Positions 5,828 to 12,788 of a stretch of DNA of 18,018 bases are shown here, piece after piece; positions within the stretch are counted from its first letter, which is position 1, and every line of letters begins with the position of its first letter. This stretch comes from JBKECY01 sp047975025. Lineage in GTDB: Bacteria; Bacillota; Clostridia; Lachnospirales; Lachnospiraceae. The notes under the pieces are model-generated. The model had not been told where the DNA came from, searched no databases, and saw only the letters and a program-made list of their open reading frames with translations. The position numbers and the translations under genes are program-made. The stretch is taken from assembly GCA_047975025.1 (NCBI GenBank), contig JBKECY010000004.1, forward strand, positions 1-18,018. The letters run 5' to 3'.

Positions 5828-7360
5828 ATGAATACGTTAACAAATGACACAGCCGGAGTCGTGCAGACGTCCGGAGGGATACCTGCGCCCAAAATCGAGA
5901 AAATACAGCCGCTTTGGGCAGTTATGTTCATGGTCTGCGGTTATCTGTTTGTCTGGCTGATTCACCTGTATGAGCCGGGCGTTGGAATTACCATCTTTAC
6001 AGGATGCTTCATTTTGCTGATTCTTCTCTATTATAGACACTATTATAGAAAGAACGGGGGAGAAAAGTCATCGGCTTCCCGTGGTTATCTGCTGCTGATG
6101 GCGCTGTCTGCCGCTAATTTTGCAATCTTTACCAACCAGTCACTGCGGTTCTTTAATTTCCTTTTGCTGCTGGCACTGGCGATTTACTGGGTGGCATCTC
6201 TGGGCGGCAGTCGGCTGGAGAACAAGCTGGGAAGCTATTTTATCAGTGATATGCTGAATCATACATTTGCGATCCCATTGCGGAATTTCCCGTTTTCCTT
6301 CAAATTTATAGGTAAGGGGATAGGGCAGAACCGACGTAATAAGAATCTGTTGGCTGTTCTGCTGGGACTGTTCGTGTCGATTCCGATTCTGGCGATGATT
6401 CTGCCGCTTCTTACGAGGGCCGATGCGTCCTTCGGAACTATGATTCATTCTATTACGGGCTATTTCTGGCCGGAACTCTCAGCCTTTTTGTTGCGGCTGC
6501 TCCCTGCGGTGCTTATAGGCGCGTATTTGTTTGGTCTGGCATATGGCTCTTTTTCCAAGAGCCGTATTGATTCCGGCAGTATTTCGCATATTGAAGAAGG
6601 ACGTGCGAAGCGCCGCAAGCTACCGGCTGTGCTGATTATTACGGTGTTGTCGACGATTAGTATCGTATATGTCCTTTTTTTCGCCGCACAAATCATGACG
6701 CTTGCGGATGTAATGCAGAATATCAGACCGGAGGGATTCGTTTATTCGGAATTTGCCAGACGCGGTTTCTTCGAGCTGTGCATGGTGGCTTTTATTAATC
6801 TCTTTATTATGATGTGTGCCAGTTTTTTTGCCAATCGAGCGGCACAGACGGTCTATAAAGTGTTTACAATTGTGTTGTCGGTAGAGACAATTCTGCTGAT
6901 TGTATCGGCGATTGGCAAGATGGTACTGTATATTCAGGCATATGGCCTGACACAGCTACGCGTCTATACGAGCTTTTTCATGCTGTTGCTGCTCATTGTA
7001 TTCCTGCTTATTATCGTAGCGCAGTTTCGAGCGTTTAACCTGACAAAGGCAATTGTGCTCACCTGCAGCCTGCTTTTCCTGGCTCTGTGCTACACGAACC
7101 CGGATGGCATGATCGCGCGATACAATGTCAATGCATATCAAGCAGGTACCTTAAAGGAGATGGATACTTCCATATTTTATGCGGCTCCCGAGGCTTCGTA
7201 TCCGGCGGCAGAAGACTTATATGCGACAACAGAGGATCCGGATTTGAAGGAGAGTCTGGAAATGTTCTTTGATACTACGGAGTATTCTACATATTCATTT
7301 CAAGAGATGAACTTACAGAGATTGTTGTATGGAGGAAAGGGGAGACCGACAGGGTCTTGA
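5828..7360 (+). CDS. DUF4153/DUF4173-like polytopic membrane protein
   Basis: This 510-residue protein has about ten to twelve hydrophobic segments between residues 25 and 420, followed by a soluble acidic C-terminal tail (about 425-510; for example SLEMFFDTTEYSTYSFQEMN). The segment YIQAYGLTQLRVYTSFFMLL (about residues 366-385) is the conserved YGLT-LR-Y feature of DUF4153/DUF4173 proteins, and NHTFAIPLRNF is another family-like stretch. The function is unknown. GGAAAGGAG precedes the ATG at 5828, 20 bp after the XRE gene, so it is the third gene of the operon. Its stop codon (7358-7360) lies inside the -35 box of the next promoter. No clear terminator separates it from the next operon. Confidence 0.8.
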   Translation: MNTLTNDTAGVVQTSGGIPAPKIEKIQPLWAVMFMVCGYLFVWLIHLYEPGVGITIFTGCFILLILLYYRHYYRKNGGEKSSASRGYLLLMALSAANFAIFTNQSLRFFNFLLLLALAIYWVASLGGSRLENKLGSYFISDMLNHTFAIPLRNFPFSFKFIGKGIGQNRRNKNLLAVLLGLFVSIPILAMILPLLTRADASFGTMIHSITGYFWPELSAFLLRLLPAVLIGAYLFGLAYGSFSKSRIDSGSISHIEEGRAKRRKLPAVLIITVLSTISIVYVLFFAAQIMTLADVMQNIRPEGFVYSEFARRGFFELCMVAFINLFIMMCASFFANRAAQTVYKVFTIVLSVETILLIVSAIGKMVLYIQAYGLTQLRVYTSFFMLLLLIVFLLIIVAQFRAFNLTKAIVLTCSLLFLALCYTNPDGMIARYNVNAYQAGTLKEMDTSIFYAAPEASYPAAEDLYATTEDPDLKESLEMFFDTTEYSTYSFQEMNLQRLLYGGKGRPTGS

Positions 7361-7385
7361 CAAATCTCCTCAAATATCATAAAAT
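7357..7385 (+). promoter_or_regulatory. Sigma-A promoter of the peroxidase-OhrR operon
   Basis: TTGACA (7357-7362), exactly 17 bp, TAAAAT (7380-7385). The -35 box is perfect and overlaps the stop codon of the upstream gene. A second TATAAT at 7398-7403 lies within the operator and could be an alternative -10. Confidence 0.8.
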
Positions 7386-7386
7386 G

Positions 7387-7406
7387 ATTGTGCACAATAT
7401 AATTGT
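7387..7406. promoter_or_regulatory. OhrR/MarR-type operator (two overlapping palindromes)
   Basis: ATTGTGCACAAT (7387-7398) is a perfect 12-bp palindrome just downstream of the -10 box. It overlaps ACAAT-ATA-ATTGT (7394-7406), whose arms match the core of the known OhrR box (TACAATT...AATTGTA in Bacillus subtilis). The OhrR-like gene is third in this operon, so autoregulation at this site is the natural reading. Confidence 0.65.
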
Positions 7407-7428
7407 TTGAAATAAAGGAGACCCGCCC

Positions 7429-7914
7429 ATGAAACTTTATGATATAACTGTCAAAGACACAAAAGGAAATGACGTAACCCTGGATCGTTACGACGGAAAA
7501 GTACTGTTGATTGTCAACACCGCCACTGGATGCGGATTCACCCCGCAGTACGATGCCCTCGAAGCATTATATGAACGCTTTAAGGACAAGGGATTTGCAA
7601 TTCTTGACTTCCCCTGTAACCAATTCGGTCATCAGGCCCCCGGAACCACAGAGGAAATTGTGGATTTCTGCCAGATGAAATTTAATGTCACCTTCGACCA
7701 GTTTGATAAAATCGAGGTCAACGGCAAGAATGAAAGCCCCGTATACACGTTCTTAAAAGGGGAGAAAGGCGGTCTGCTGGGCGACAAGATCAAATGGAAT
7801 TTCACTAAATTTCTGGTAGATCAAAGCGGCGAAGTGGTCGAGCGGTATGCACCGACTACGAAACCGGAAGCATTGACGGAGGAGATTGAGAAACTGTTAG
7901 GAGGAGCACAATGA
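7429..7914 (+). CDS. Glutathione peroxidase-family thiol peroxidase
   Basis: A 161-residue cytoplasmic peroxidase of normal length for the bacterial BsaA/GPx family, with the thioredoxin fold. The peroxidatic Cys35 lies in NTATGCGFTPQY. Gln69 (FPCNQFGHQAPG), Trp123 and Asn124 (KWNFTKF) complete the catalytic tetrad. Cys81 (VDFCQMKF) is in the place of the resolving cysteine of thioredoxin-dependent GPx enzymes, so it probably reduces organic and hydrogen peroxides using thioredoxin rather than glutathione. AAAGGAG precedes the ATG at 7429. It is first in an operon with a flavodoxin-like protein and an OhrR-type regulator, so peroxide induction is likely. The TG before Cys35, where many homologues have SK, is a minor variation. 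Confidence 0.93.
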   Translation: MKLYDITVKDTKGNDVTLDRYDGKVLLIVNTATGCGFTPQYDALEALYERFKDKGFAILDFPCNQFGHQAPGTTEEIVDFCQMKFNVTFDQFDKIEVNGKNESPVYTFLKGEKGGLLGDKIKWNFTKFLVDQSGEVVERYAPTTKPEALTEEIEKLLGGAQ

Positions 7915-8327
7915 AGATTGAAGTAAGATATGTATCCAGATCCGGCAACACAGAGAAAGTAGCTAAGGCAATTGCTGCCGCCGCAGGTACGACTGCCCGG
8001 ACGATTGACGAACCGGTCGCACCGGATACAGAGCTTCTGTTCCTGGGCGGTGCGGTCTATGCATTTGGCGTTGATGAGGGCCTGACGGCATACATTGCGG
8101 CCTTACCTAAGTCGATTCAGCGTGTCAGTGTGTTTAGTACAGCGGCGTTGGTCAAGTCTGCTTACGGACAGATGAAGAAGCTGCTTGCAGAGCAAGGTTT
8201 GCCAGTGTCGGAGGCCGAATTCCACTGTCGCGGTGCCTACAAATTCATGCATAAAGGACGCCCGAATGCAGAGGATCTGCAGCAGGCGGAACTATTTACG
8301 AAGAAGGTGATACAAGATGGGCTATGA
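7911..8327 (+). CDS. Flavodoxin-like protein
   Basis: This 138-residue protein has an N-terminal beta strand and the FMN phosphate-binding loop SRSGNTEKVA (residues 9-18). FLGGAVYAFG (about 45-54) and VSVFSTAA follow, as in a short-chain flavodoxin fold. It presumably binds FMN and carries electrons; the partner is unknown. Its ATG overlaps the stop of the peroxidase gene (ATGA at 7911-7914), a sign of translational coupling. It could supply reducing power for peroxide detoxification, which is an inference from context only. Confidence 0.82.
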   Translation: MKIEVRYVSRSGNTEKVAKAIAAAAGTTARTIDEPVAPDTELLFLGGAVYAFGVDEGLTAYIAALPKSIQRVSVFSTAALVKSAYGQMKKLLAEQGLPVSEAEFHCRGAYKFMHKGRPNAEDLQQAELFTKKVIQDGL

Positions 8328-8754
8328 AGGACTTAAGCTTGATCATCAACTGTGTTTCCCGCTTTATGCGGCTGCCAAGGAAGTGGTGGGACGGTACAAA
8401 CCGTTCCTGGACGCACTGAATTTGACGTATACACAGTATATAACGATGATGGTCATGTGGGAGGCCGGTACAGTAACCGTAGGAGAGCTGGGAGCGCGCG
8501 TGCATCTGGATTCCGGCACGCTGACCCCACTGTTAAAACGTCTGGAGAGCAAAGGCTATATCCGCCGCGAGCGTTCCCGGCTGGATGAACGTACAGTGGT
8601 ACTGACAATTACCGAGGACGGAGAAGCACTCAAGGAGCAGGCGGTGTATATACCGCAGCAGCTTGCCCAGTGCCTGCCGTTGTCACAGGAAGAATCAGGA
8701 ATCCTGTATGAGCTGTTGTATAAACTTTTGGGGAGCAGTACGAAACAATCATAG
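8317..8754 (+). CDS. ohrR: OhrR-type MarR-family peroxide-sensing repressor
   Basis: The 145-residue protein closely resembles Bacillus OhrR. QLCFPLY places the sensing cysteine at residue 13, and RYKPFLD and LTYTQY supply Tyr27 and Tyr38, which correspond to the tyrosines that hydrogen-bond the cysteine. The winged helix follows with LDSGTLTPLLKRLE (recognition helix) and the wing RRERSRLDERTVVLT. Organic peroxide oxidises the cysteine and releases the dimer from DNA. Unusually, a second cysteine at residue 119 (QQLAQCLPLSQ) sits about where 2-Cys OhrR proteins carry their resolving cysteine. The gene overlaps the flavodoxin gene by 11 bp, with a weak ribosome binding site. Likely target: the palindromes at 7387-7406. 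Confidence 0.9.
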   Translation: MGYEGLKLDHQLCFPLYAAAKEVVGRYKPFLDALNLTYTQYITMMVMWEAGTVTVGELGARVHLDSGTLTPLLKRLESKGYIRRERSRLDERTVVLTITEDGEALKEQAVYIPQQLAQCLPLSQEESGILYELLYKLLGSSTKQS

Positions 8755-8779
8755 AATAAAGTTATGGAAGGGTACTAAC

Positions 8780-9598
8780 ATGAGTGAAATATTACAGAAC
8801 TTTTTTACGGATACCGGTGCGATTTATGTCATCTTGCGGATGATTCTGGTCTTCGCTGTGACGAACGTAGTAGTCATACTTTATAAGAGAGCATTCTCCA
8901 AGTCGGTACTGCTGCAGTCTAAGATTCATCTGCGTTTCCTACGCAACCTTGGCGTCTTTGTCATCTATCTGATGGGGCTGCTGGCGATCTTGTACCAGTT
9001 GCCTACACTGGATAAAATTATTAAGACAGTACTGGCAGGTTCGGGTATATTAGCTGTGATTATTGGTCTGGCGGCTCAGAAATCGCTGGGAAATGCGATT
9101 GATGGTCTGTTCATCTCCTTGTTCCATCCGTTCGAGATTGGCGACCGTATCACCTTATTCAGCAAGAATATTACCGGCTATGTCGAGGATTTAAGCCTCC
9201 GGCAGACCGTCTTGCGCACCTATACCAACAACCGCATCATCGTGCCGAACTCAGTCATAAGTCAGGAAATGATCGAAAACTCTAATTTTATTGACCGCAG
9301 AATTGCGTCCTTTGTGGATGTGACAGTAGCCTATGGGGCAGATATAGACAAAGCGATGGGCATTATGAGTTCTATTATAGAATCTCATCCACTGTATCTG
9401 GCGAATGTGGATAATCTGGAAAAAGAAGAAAAGGAGACAGAAATCAAGGTCTATATCCGGGATTTTGCCACTGAGGGCATCAGACTTCGCTCTACCATGT
9501 GGTGCAAAAATATCGATATGAATTTTGAGGCAAGCAGTGATGCAAGGTATCAAATTTACAAAGAATTTACTGAACAGGGAATCAAAATAGTGGGTTAA
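8780..9598 (+). CDS. Small-conductance mechanosensitive channel (MscS family)
   Basis: The 272-residue protein has three transmembrane segments at about residues 15-36, 53-74 and 80-105. The pore helix and start of the beta domain are recognisable in GSGILAVIIGLAAQKSLGNA, then FISLFHPFEIGDRI. The cytoplasmic vestibule follows (SLRQTVLRTYTNNRIIVPNS). It is of minimal MscS length, without N-terminal extensions. The channel opens under membrane tension to release solutes in osmotic downshock. I chose ATG 8780, preceded by GGAAGGG, over the in-frame ATG at 8663, which lies inside ohrR. It is 25 bp after ohrR, so probably the last gene of the peroxide operon. A hairpin at 9622-9652 follows. Confidence 0.92.
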   Translation: MSEILQNFFTDTGAIYVILRMILVFAVTNVVVILYKRAFSKSVLLQSKIHLRFLRNLGVFVIYLMGLLAILYQLPTLDKIIKTVLAGSGILAVIIGLAAQKSLGNAIDGLFISLFHPFEIGDRITLFSKNITGYVEDLSLRQTVLRTYTNNRIIVPNSVISQEMIENSNFIDRRIASFVDVTVAYGADIDKAMGIMSSIIESHPLYLANVDNLEKEEKETEIKVYIRDFATEGIRLRSTMWCKNIDMNFEASSDARYQIYKEFTEQGIKIVG

Positions 9599-9621
9599 AC
9601 AATTTTTTATAGTCGGCCTTA

Positions 9622-9652
9622 CCTGAGAAAAAAAGTCGTTTTTTCTCTCAGG
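9622..9652 (+). terminator. Terminator-like hairpin after the MscS gene
   Basis: CCTGAGAAAAAAAG and TTTTTTCTCTCAGG pair at 13 of 14 positions around a short GTCG-centred loop. The 3' arm is itself T-rich but no long T-run follows, so it may work as an intrinsic terminator with modest efficiency. It lies at the start of the 291-bp gap (9599-9889) before the sortase-substrate gene. Confidence 0.6.
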
Positions 9653-9783
9653 CAGGGTCGATTTTGTATGTATATACTGAAAGTACAGACAGGATAAAAA
9701 TGAAAAATAGGCACAATGCCGATGACCATATCCAAGAAATCAGATAGTGCAACTCCGAGTGCAAAAATAGAAATTTGATATGC

Positions 9784-9812
9784 TTAGTAAGTATGATATC
9801 ATTTTAGTAAGT
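9784..9812. promoter_or_regulatory. Paired direct repeats around a palindrome upstream of the sortase/capsule cluster
   Basis: TTAGTAAGT occurs at 9784-9792 and 9804-9812, exactly 20 bp (two helical turns) apart. Between them is the perfect palindrome ATGATATCAT (9793-9802). The arrangement lies about 80 bp before the first gene of the long surface/polysaccharide cluster and resembles a response-regulator or activator site. A convincing -35/-10 pair could not be pinned down between it and the gene; TATATT at 9831-9836 and TAAAAT at 9841-9846 are possible -10 boxes. Confidence 0.5.
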
Positions 9813-9889
9813 TTTCAAAATGTGCATACATATATTGGAGTAAAATTGTACAGATTAACTAAATTCCAGTAGGAGGAGGGGACGTACTT

Positions 9890-10474
9890 ATGAGAAAAAT
9901 AGTTGGGATGGCTGTAGCATTAGTCAGTGCCTTGTCGTTGTCAGTCACTGTATTTGCTGCCGGAGGTATCAGCTCTTCTGAACAGGCAATTCTGGATAAG
10001 GCATATTCAGTCATGTCAGGATTTACATTTTCAGCGAGTCAGCAGCAGAAAGTCAATGATATGCTGGCACAGGTCATGAGCTATCTGGAAGCAAATGATC
10101 TGTCGGACGATCAGATTGCTATTATCCAGGCATCCATGGATAATGCATTGGCAACAGTATCAAAATACGGAATGGATTTTACCAAACTCACAGCAGCACA
10201 GCGCCAGGAATTATTGGCATCTGCTACGAGGGTTCTGCAGGCCGGAGCAGCGGCAGCAGGCGTTAACCTGTCTATGGATACGGACACAAGCGTAGATGTC
10301 GTATCTGAGTCGGAAGGAACTGTGGTAGGTTCAACTTCTGACACAATTAAAAAAACCGGATTCTCAATAGGAACGACAGCGGCAGTTCTGTTGGCAATTA
10401 GTGCTGCGCTGACAGGATGTATTGTGTATAGTGGGAAAAGAGGCTTATTTGAAACCAGACAGGCTGATTTATAG
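9890..10474 (+). CDS. Secreted protein with IKKTG sortase sorting signal
   Basis: The 194-residue protein has a classic signal peptide (MRK, hydrophobic core, cleavage near residue 23-24 after VFA). The mature part (about 28-125) is predicted mostly helical, rich in Ala and Gln, and matches no family I recognise. A Ser/Thr/Asp-rich stretch (128-152) leads to a C-terminal wall-sorting signal: IKKTG (153-157), a hydrophobic segment (about 160-180) and the charged tail SGKRGLFETRQ. The motif is an LPXTG variant. A strong GGAGGAGG precedes the ATG at 9890. The sortase gene overlaps its 3' end, so this is very likely that enzyme's dedicated substrate. It would be covalently attached to peptidoglycan or another surface acceptor. 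Confidence 0.8.
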   Translation: MRKIVGMAVALVSALSLSVTVFAAGGISSSEQAILDKAYSVMSGFTFSASQQQKVNDMLAQVMSYLEANDLSDDQIAIIQASMDNALATVSKYGMDFTKLTAAQRQELLASATRVLQAGAAAAGVNLSMDTDTSVDVVSESEGTVVGSTSDTIKKTGFSIGTTAAVLLAISAALTGCIVYSGKRGLFETRQADL

Positions 10475-11153
10475 AAAAAACAGAAGACGAAATTGGATAG
10501 TGGCATATATAGTTTGGCCACTATTTTTCACGATTTTAGGGTATGGAATTGTGTATCTGGCCGCCCGGCCTTTCATTGAGATCGGCAGTGCCGCAGCCTC
10601 TGTATTCCTGTCGAGCCGTGATACAGCGGTGGCCACCTCAGTGAATAAAGAAGTGTTCGATATACAAGATCCCCTGCAGCCGGTACAGACGGATACAGCA
10701 GCCGTAGAAACAGTACAAAGTATCGATATTGACCGGCCATCGTATGGAGATTTATACGGCCATCTGGTATGTGAGCGCATTGGACTGGATACGGATGTAT
10801 ATTATGGCGATGACTACTATATACTGCGTGAGGGAGCAGGGCAGTACATAGGCAGCAGCCTTCCGGGCGGCACCAGACCCACACTTCTGGCGGGGCACAA
10901 TATCACAACATTTGCACCATTGCAGAACATACAGGCGGGAGATATCATCAATTTTGCCACAGCGTATGCGGTGTATCAGTATCAGGTGACAGAGACGAAA
11001 ATCCTCTCGGCGAATGATACAACGGCCTACGATTTGCTGACTCCCAGAGAGCAGCTGATTCTATACACCTGCTATCCCTTTGCAACATTGGGAAGTCTGC
11101 AGCAGCGGTACTTTGTCTATGCGGACAAGATTTCCGGACCAACGATAGAATAG
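10449..11153 (+). CDS. Sortase (class D-like), probable partner of the IKKTG protein
   Basis: About 234 residues. An N-terminal cytoplasmic basic stretch (RLIYRKNRRRN) precedes one membrane anchor (about residues 16-40), so the C-terminal catalytic domain faces outside. The triad is visible: His in LLAGHNITTF (residue 150), Cys in LILYTCYPF (208) and Arg in LQQRYFVYA (220). The LLAGHN and LYTCYPF forms fit class D or related clostridial sortases. The start is uncertain: TTG 10449 has a well-placed AGAGG (10439-10443), whereas the in-frame ATG at 10422 has none, so TTG is preferred. Either way the gene overlaps the end of its substrate's gene. A linker of about 60 residues rich in T, A and V separates membrane and catalytic domain. 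Confidence 0.88.
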   Translation: MKPDRLIYRKNRRRNWIVAYIVWPLFFTILGYGIVYLAARPFIEIGSAAASVFLSSRDTAVATSVNKEVFDIQDPLQPVQTDTAAVETVQSIDIDRPSYGDLYGHLVCERIGLDTDVYYGDDYYILREGAGQYIGSSLPGGTRPTLLAGHNITTFAPLQNIQAGDIINFATAYAVYQYQVTETKILSANDTTAYDLLTPREQLILYTCYPFATLGSLQQRYFVYADKISGPTIE

Positions 11154-11174
11154 ATGAGATAAAGGGGTGACAAC

Positions 11175-12044
11175 GTGCAGTTTCAGGATGACAAAGAGAG
11201 AGTACGGCAGCGAATCAAGAATACGCTCAGTGTGATGGTTGCCTTTATGTTGGCACTGCTGCTTACCATGATGACCTATATGACAGGAGTTTATTTCGGA
11301 CTGTTAAGCACACAGAATCTGGTGAATTCCTTTAGCAAAGTAGATTATTATGCGCAGTCGCTGGATGCATTTGAAGAAACGGCCTGGGATTATACAATTG
11401 CCCTGAGCCTGCCGAGAAGTGTGCTTGACGGAATCGCAACGAAGGACATGATGGCTGAGGATATTGAGAACAGCCTAAGAGCCGGTTTGGCAAATGAGGT
11501 CTACGAAGTAGATACAGAAGACTTGCGGACAAAACTTGATGAAAATGTATCACTTTATCTAAGTGAAGCACAGCTTACACTTGACGAAGAACAAAAAAGT
11601 GGGCTGGAAGAATACAAGGACAGTATCGCAGAAGAATATATAGCAAGTGTCGAATTCCCTATGGCCAGTTATTTAGGTTACATCAAACAGTTATGTAACA
11701 AATATCTACCGATTGGATACGGCATACTTGCAGTTCTAAGTGCGGTTGCTGTCATATTTTTGCTTAGAATCCGCCATTGGAAGCACCGGGGCGTGCGCTA
11801 CATCGCCTGTGCCGCCTTCGGAACAATGTGGATGAGCCTGCTGCTTCCCGGTGTGGGGCTGCTAAGCGGAGTGTATAAGAAAATCCAGATTACACCGGTG
11901 TTTTTCAAGGAGCTTATCAGCAGACATCTGGAGAATACACTGCTTTTGTTCCTATATCTGGCACTTTTCTGGCTCTTGATAGCGCTGCTGCTTCTATTTT
12001 ATATAAGACACAAGAAAGCTAAAATCAAAGAAAATAAGGCGTGA
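11175..12044 (+). CDS. Four-TM membrane protein with extracytoplasmic domain, unknown
   Basis: This 289-residue protein belongs to no family I recognise. Hydrophobic segments lie at about residues 18-43, 177-198, 207-230 and 255-281. Residues 45-175 form a hydrophilic acidic domain, probably outside and helical (for example LDENVSLYLSEAQLTLDEEQ). The tail is highly basic (RHKKAKIKENKA). The start is GTG 11175 with AAAGGGG (11161-11167) seven bases upstream. It is 21 bp after the sortase gene and 6 bp before cpsB, so it is clearly part of the cluster and bridges the sortase module and the polysaccharide genes. No enzyme motif is visible; a role in sortase-substrate delivery or in sensing is speculation. 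Confidence 0.8.
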   Translation: MQFQDDKERVRQRIKNTLSVMVAFMLALLLTMMTYMTGVYFGLLSTQNLVNSFSKVDYYAQSLDAFEETAWDYTIALSLPRSVLDGIATKDMMAEDIENSLRAGLANEVYEVDTEDLRTKLDENVSLYLSEAQLTLDEEQKSGLEEYKDSIAEEYIASVEFPMASYLGYIKQLCNKYLPIGYGILAVLSAVAVIFLLRIRHWKHRGVRYIACAAFGTMWMSLLLPGVGLLSGVYKKIQITPVFFKELISRHLENTLLLFLYLALFWLLIALLLLFYIRHKKAKIKENKA

Positions 12045-12050
12045 TAGCAT

Positions 12051-12788
12051 ATGGAAAAACAACATTTCACCGGTAGCATTGATATGCACTGCCACATCCT
12101 GCCGCATCTCGATGACGGAGCCGACAATTTAATGGAAACTCTTCAGATGCTGCGGCAGGCGGCGGAGCAGGGCATAGAGGCAATCATCGCAACCCCGCAT
12201 TTTCATCCGCAAGCCTGCGAAAATACTCCGCAGAAGATACAGCAGCGTCTGGAAGAAGTACAGACAGCGGCGGCAGGAATTGAAGGAGCGCCTGCGCTCT
12301 ATCTGGGAGAGGAATTGTATTATCACTTAGAGGTAGTGGAAAGACTTGAGAACCATGACATTCTTACGCTGGCCGGCTCCTGCTACGTGTTAATCGAATT
12401 CCCGTTGGATGTATCGCCCAACCAAATCAGAGAGGCAATCCAGAACCTGTTGATGGGAGGATACAGACCCATCATAGCTCATGTGGAACGATATGCCTGC
12501 CTGCGCAAAGACATCAAGATGCTGCAAGAGTTGTACGAAATGGGCGCCCGGATTCAAGTCAATGCAGACAGCCTGCTGCAAGGGACACTGGGCACCAGGA
12601 GATTTGTAAAAAAAGTGATTGACAGTGAATTACTCCATTTTATGGCAACGGATGCACATGGAGCGAAGTACCGCCCCATCTGCCTGGCAAAAGCATGGAA
12701 GGCATTACAGCATAGGAAGAACAGGAAATACGCGCAAAAAATACTAATTGAGAATCCAGGGAGTATATTGAATAATGAAGACATTTAG
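12051..12788 (+). CDS. cpsB: CpsB/YwqE-type tyrosine-protein phosphatase (PHP fold)
   Basis: The 245-residue protein is a metal-dependent PHP-fold phosphatase of usual length. Metal-binding motifs are visible in order: DMHCHILPHLDDGADN (His13, His15), ATPHFHPQ (His50, His52), a GEELYY segment, IAHVERY, and ATDAHG near the C-terminus. It dephosphorylates the tyrosine-rich tail of the BY-kinase CpsD (encoded two genes on), so the kinase can cycle during capsule/EPS assembly. The ribosome binding site is weak, as expected for a coupled internal gene. It overlaps the Wzz/CpsC gene by 14 bp. Confidence 0.93.
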   Translation: MEKQHFTGSIDMHCHILPHLDDGADNLMETLQMLRQAAEQGIEAIIATPHFHPQACENTPQKIQQRLEEVQTAAAGIEGAPALYLGEELYYHLEVVERLENHDILTLAGSCYVLIEFPLDVSPNQIREAIQNLLMGGYRPIIAHVERYACLRKDIKMLQELYEMGARIQVNADSLLQGTLGTRRFVKKVIDSELLHFMATDAHGAKYRPICLAKAWKALQHRKNRKYAQKILIENPGSILNNEDI

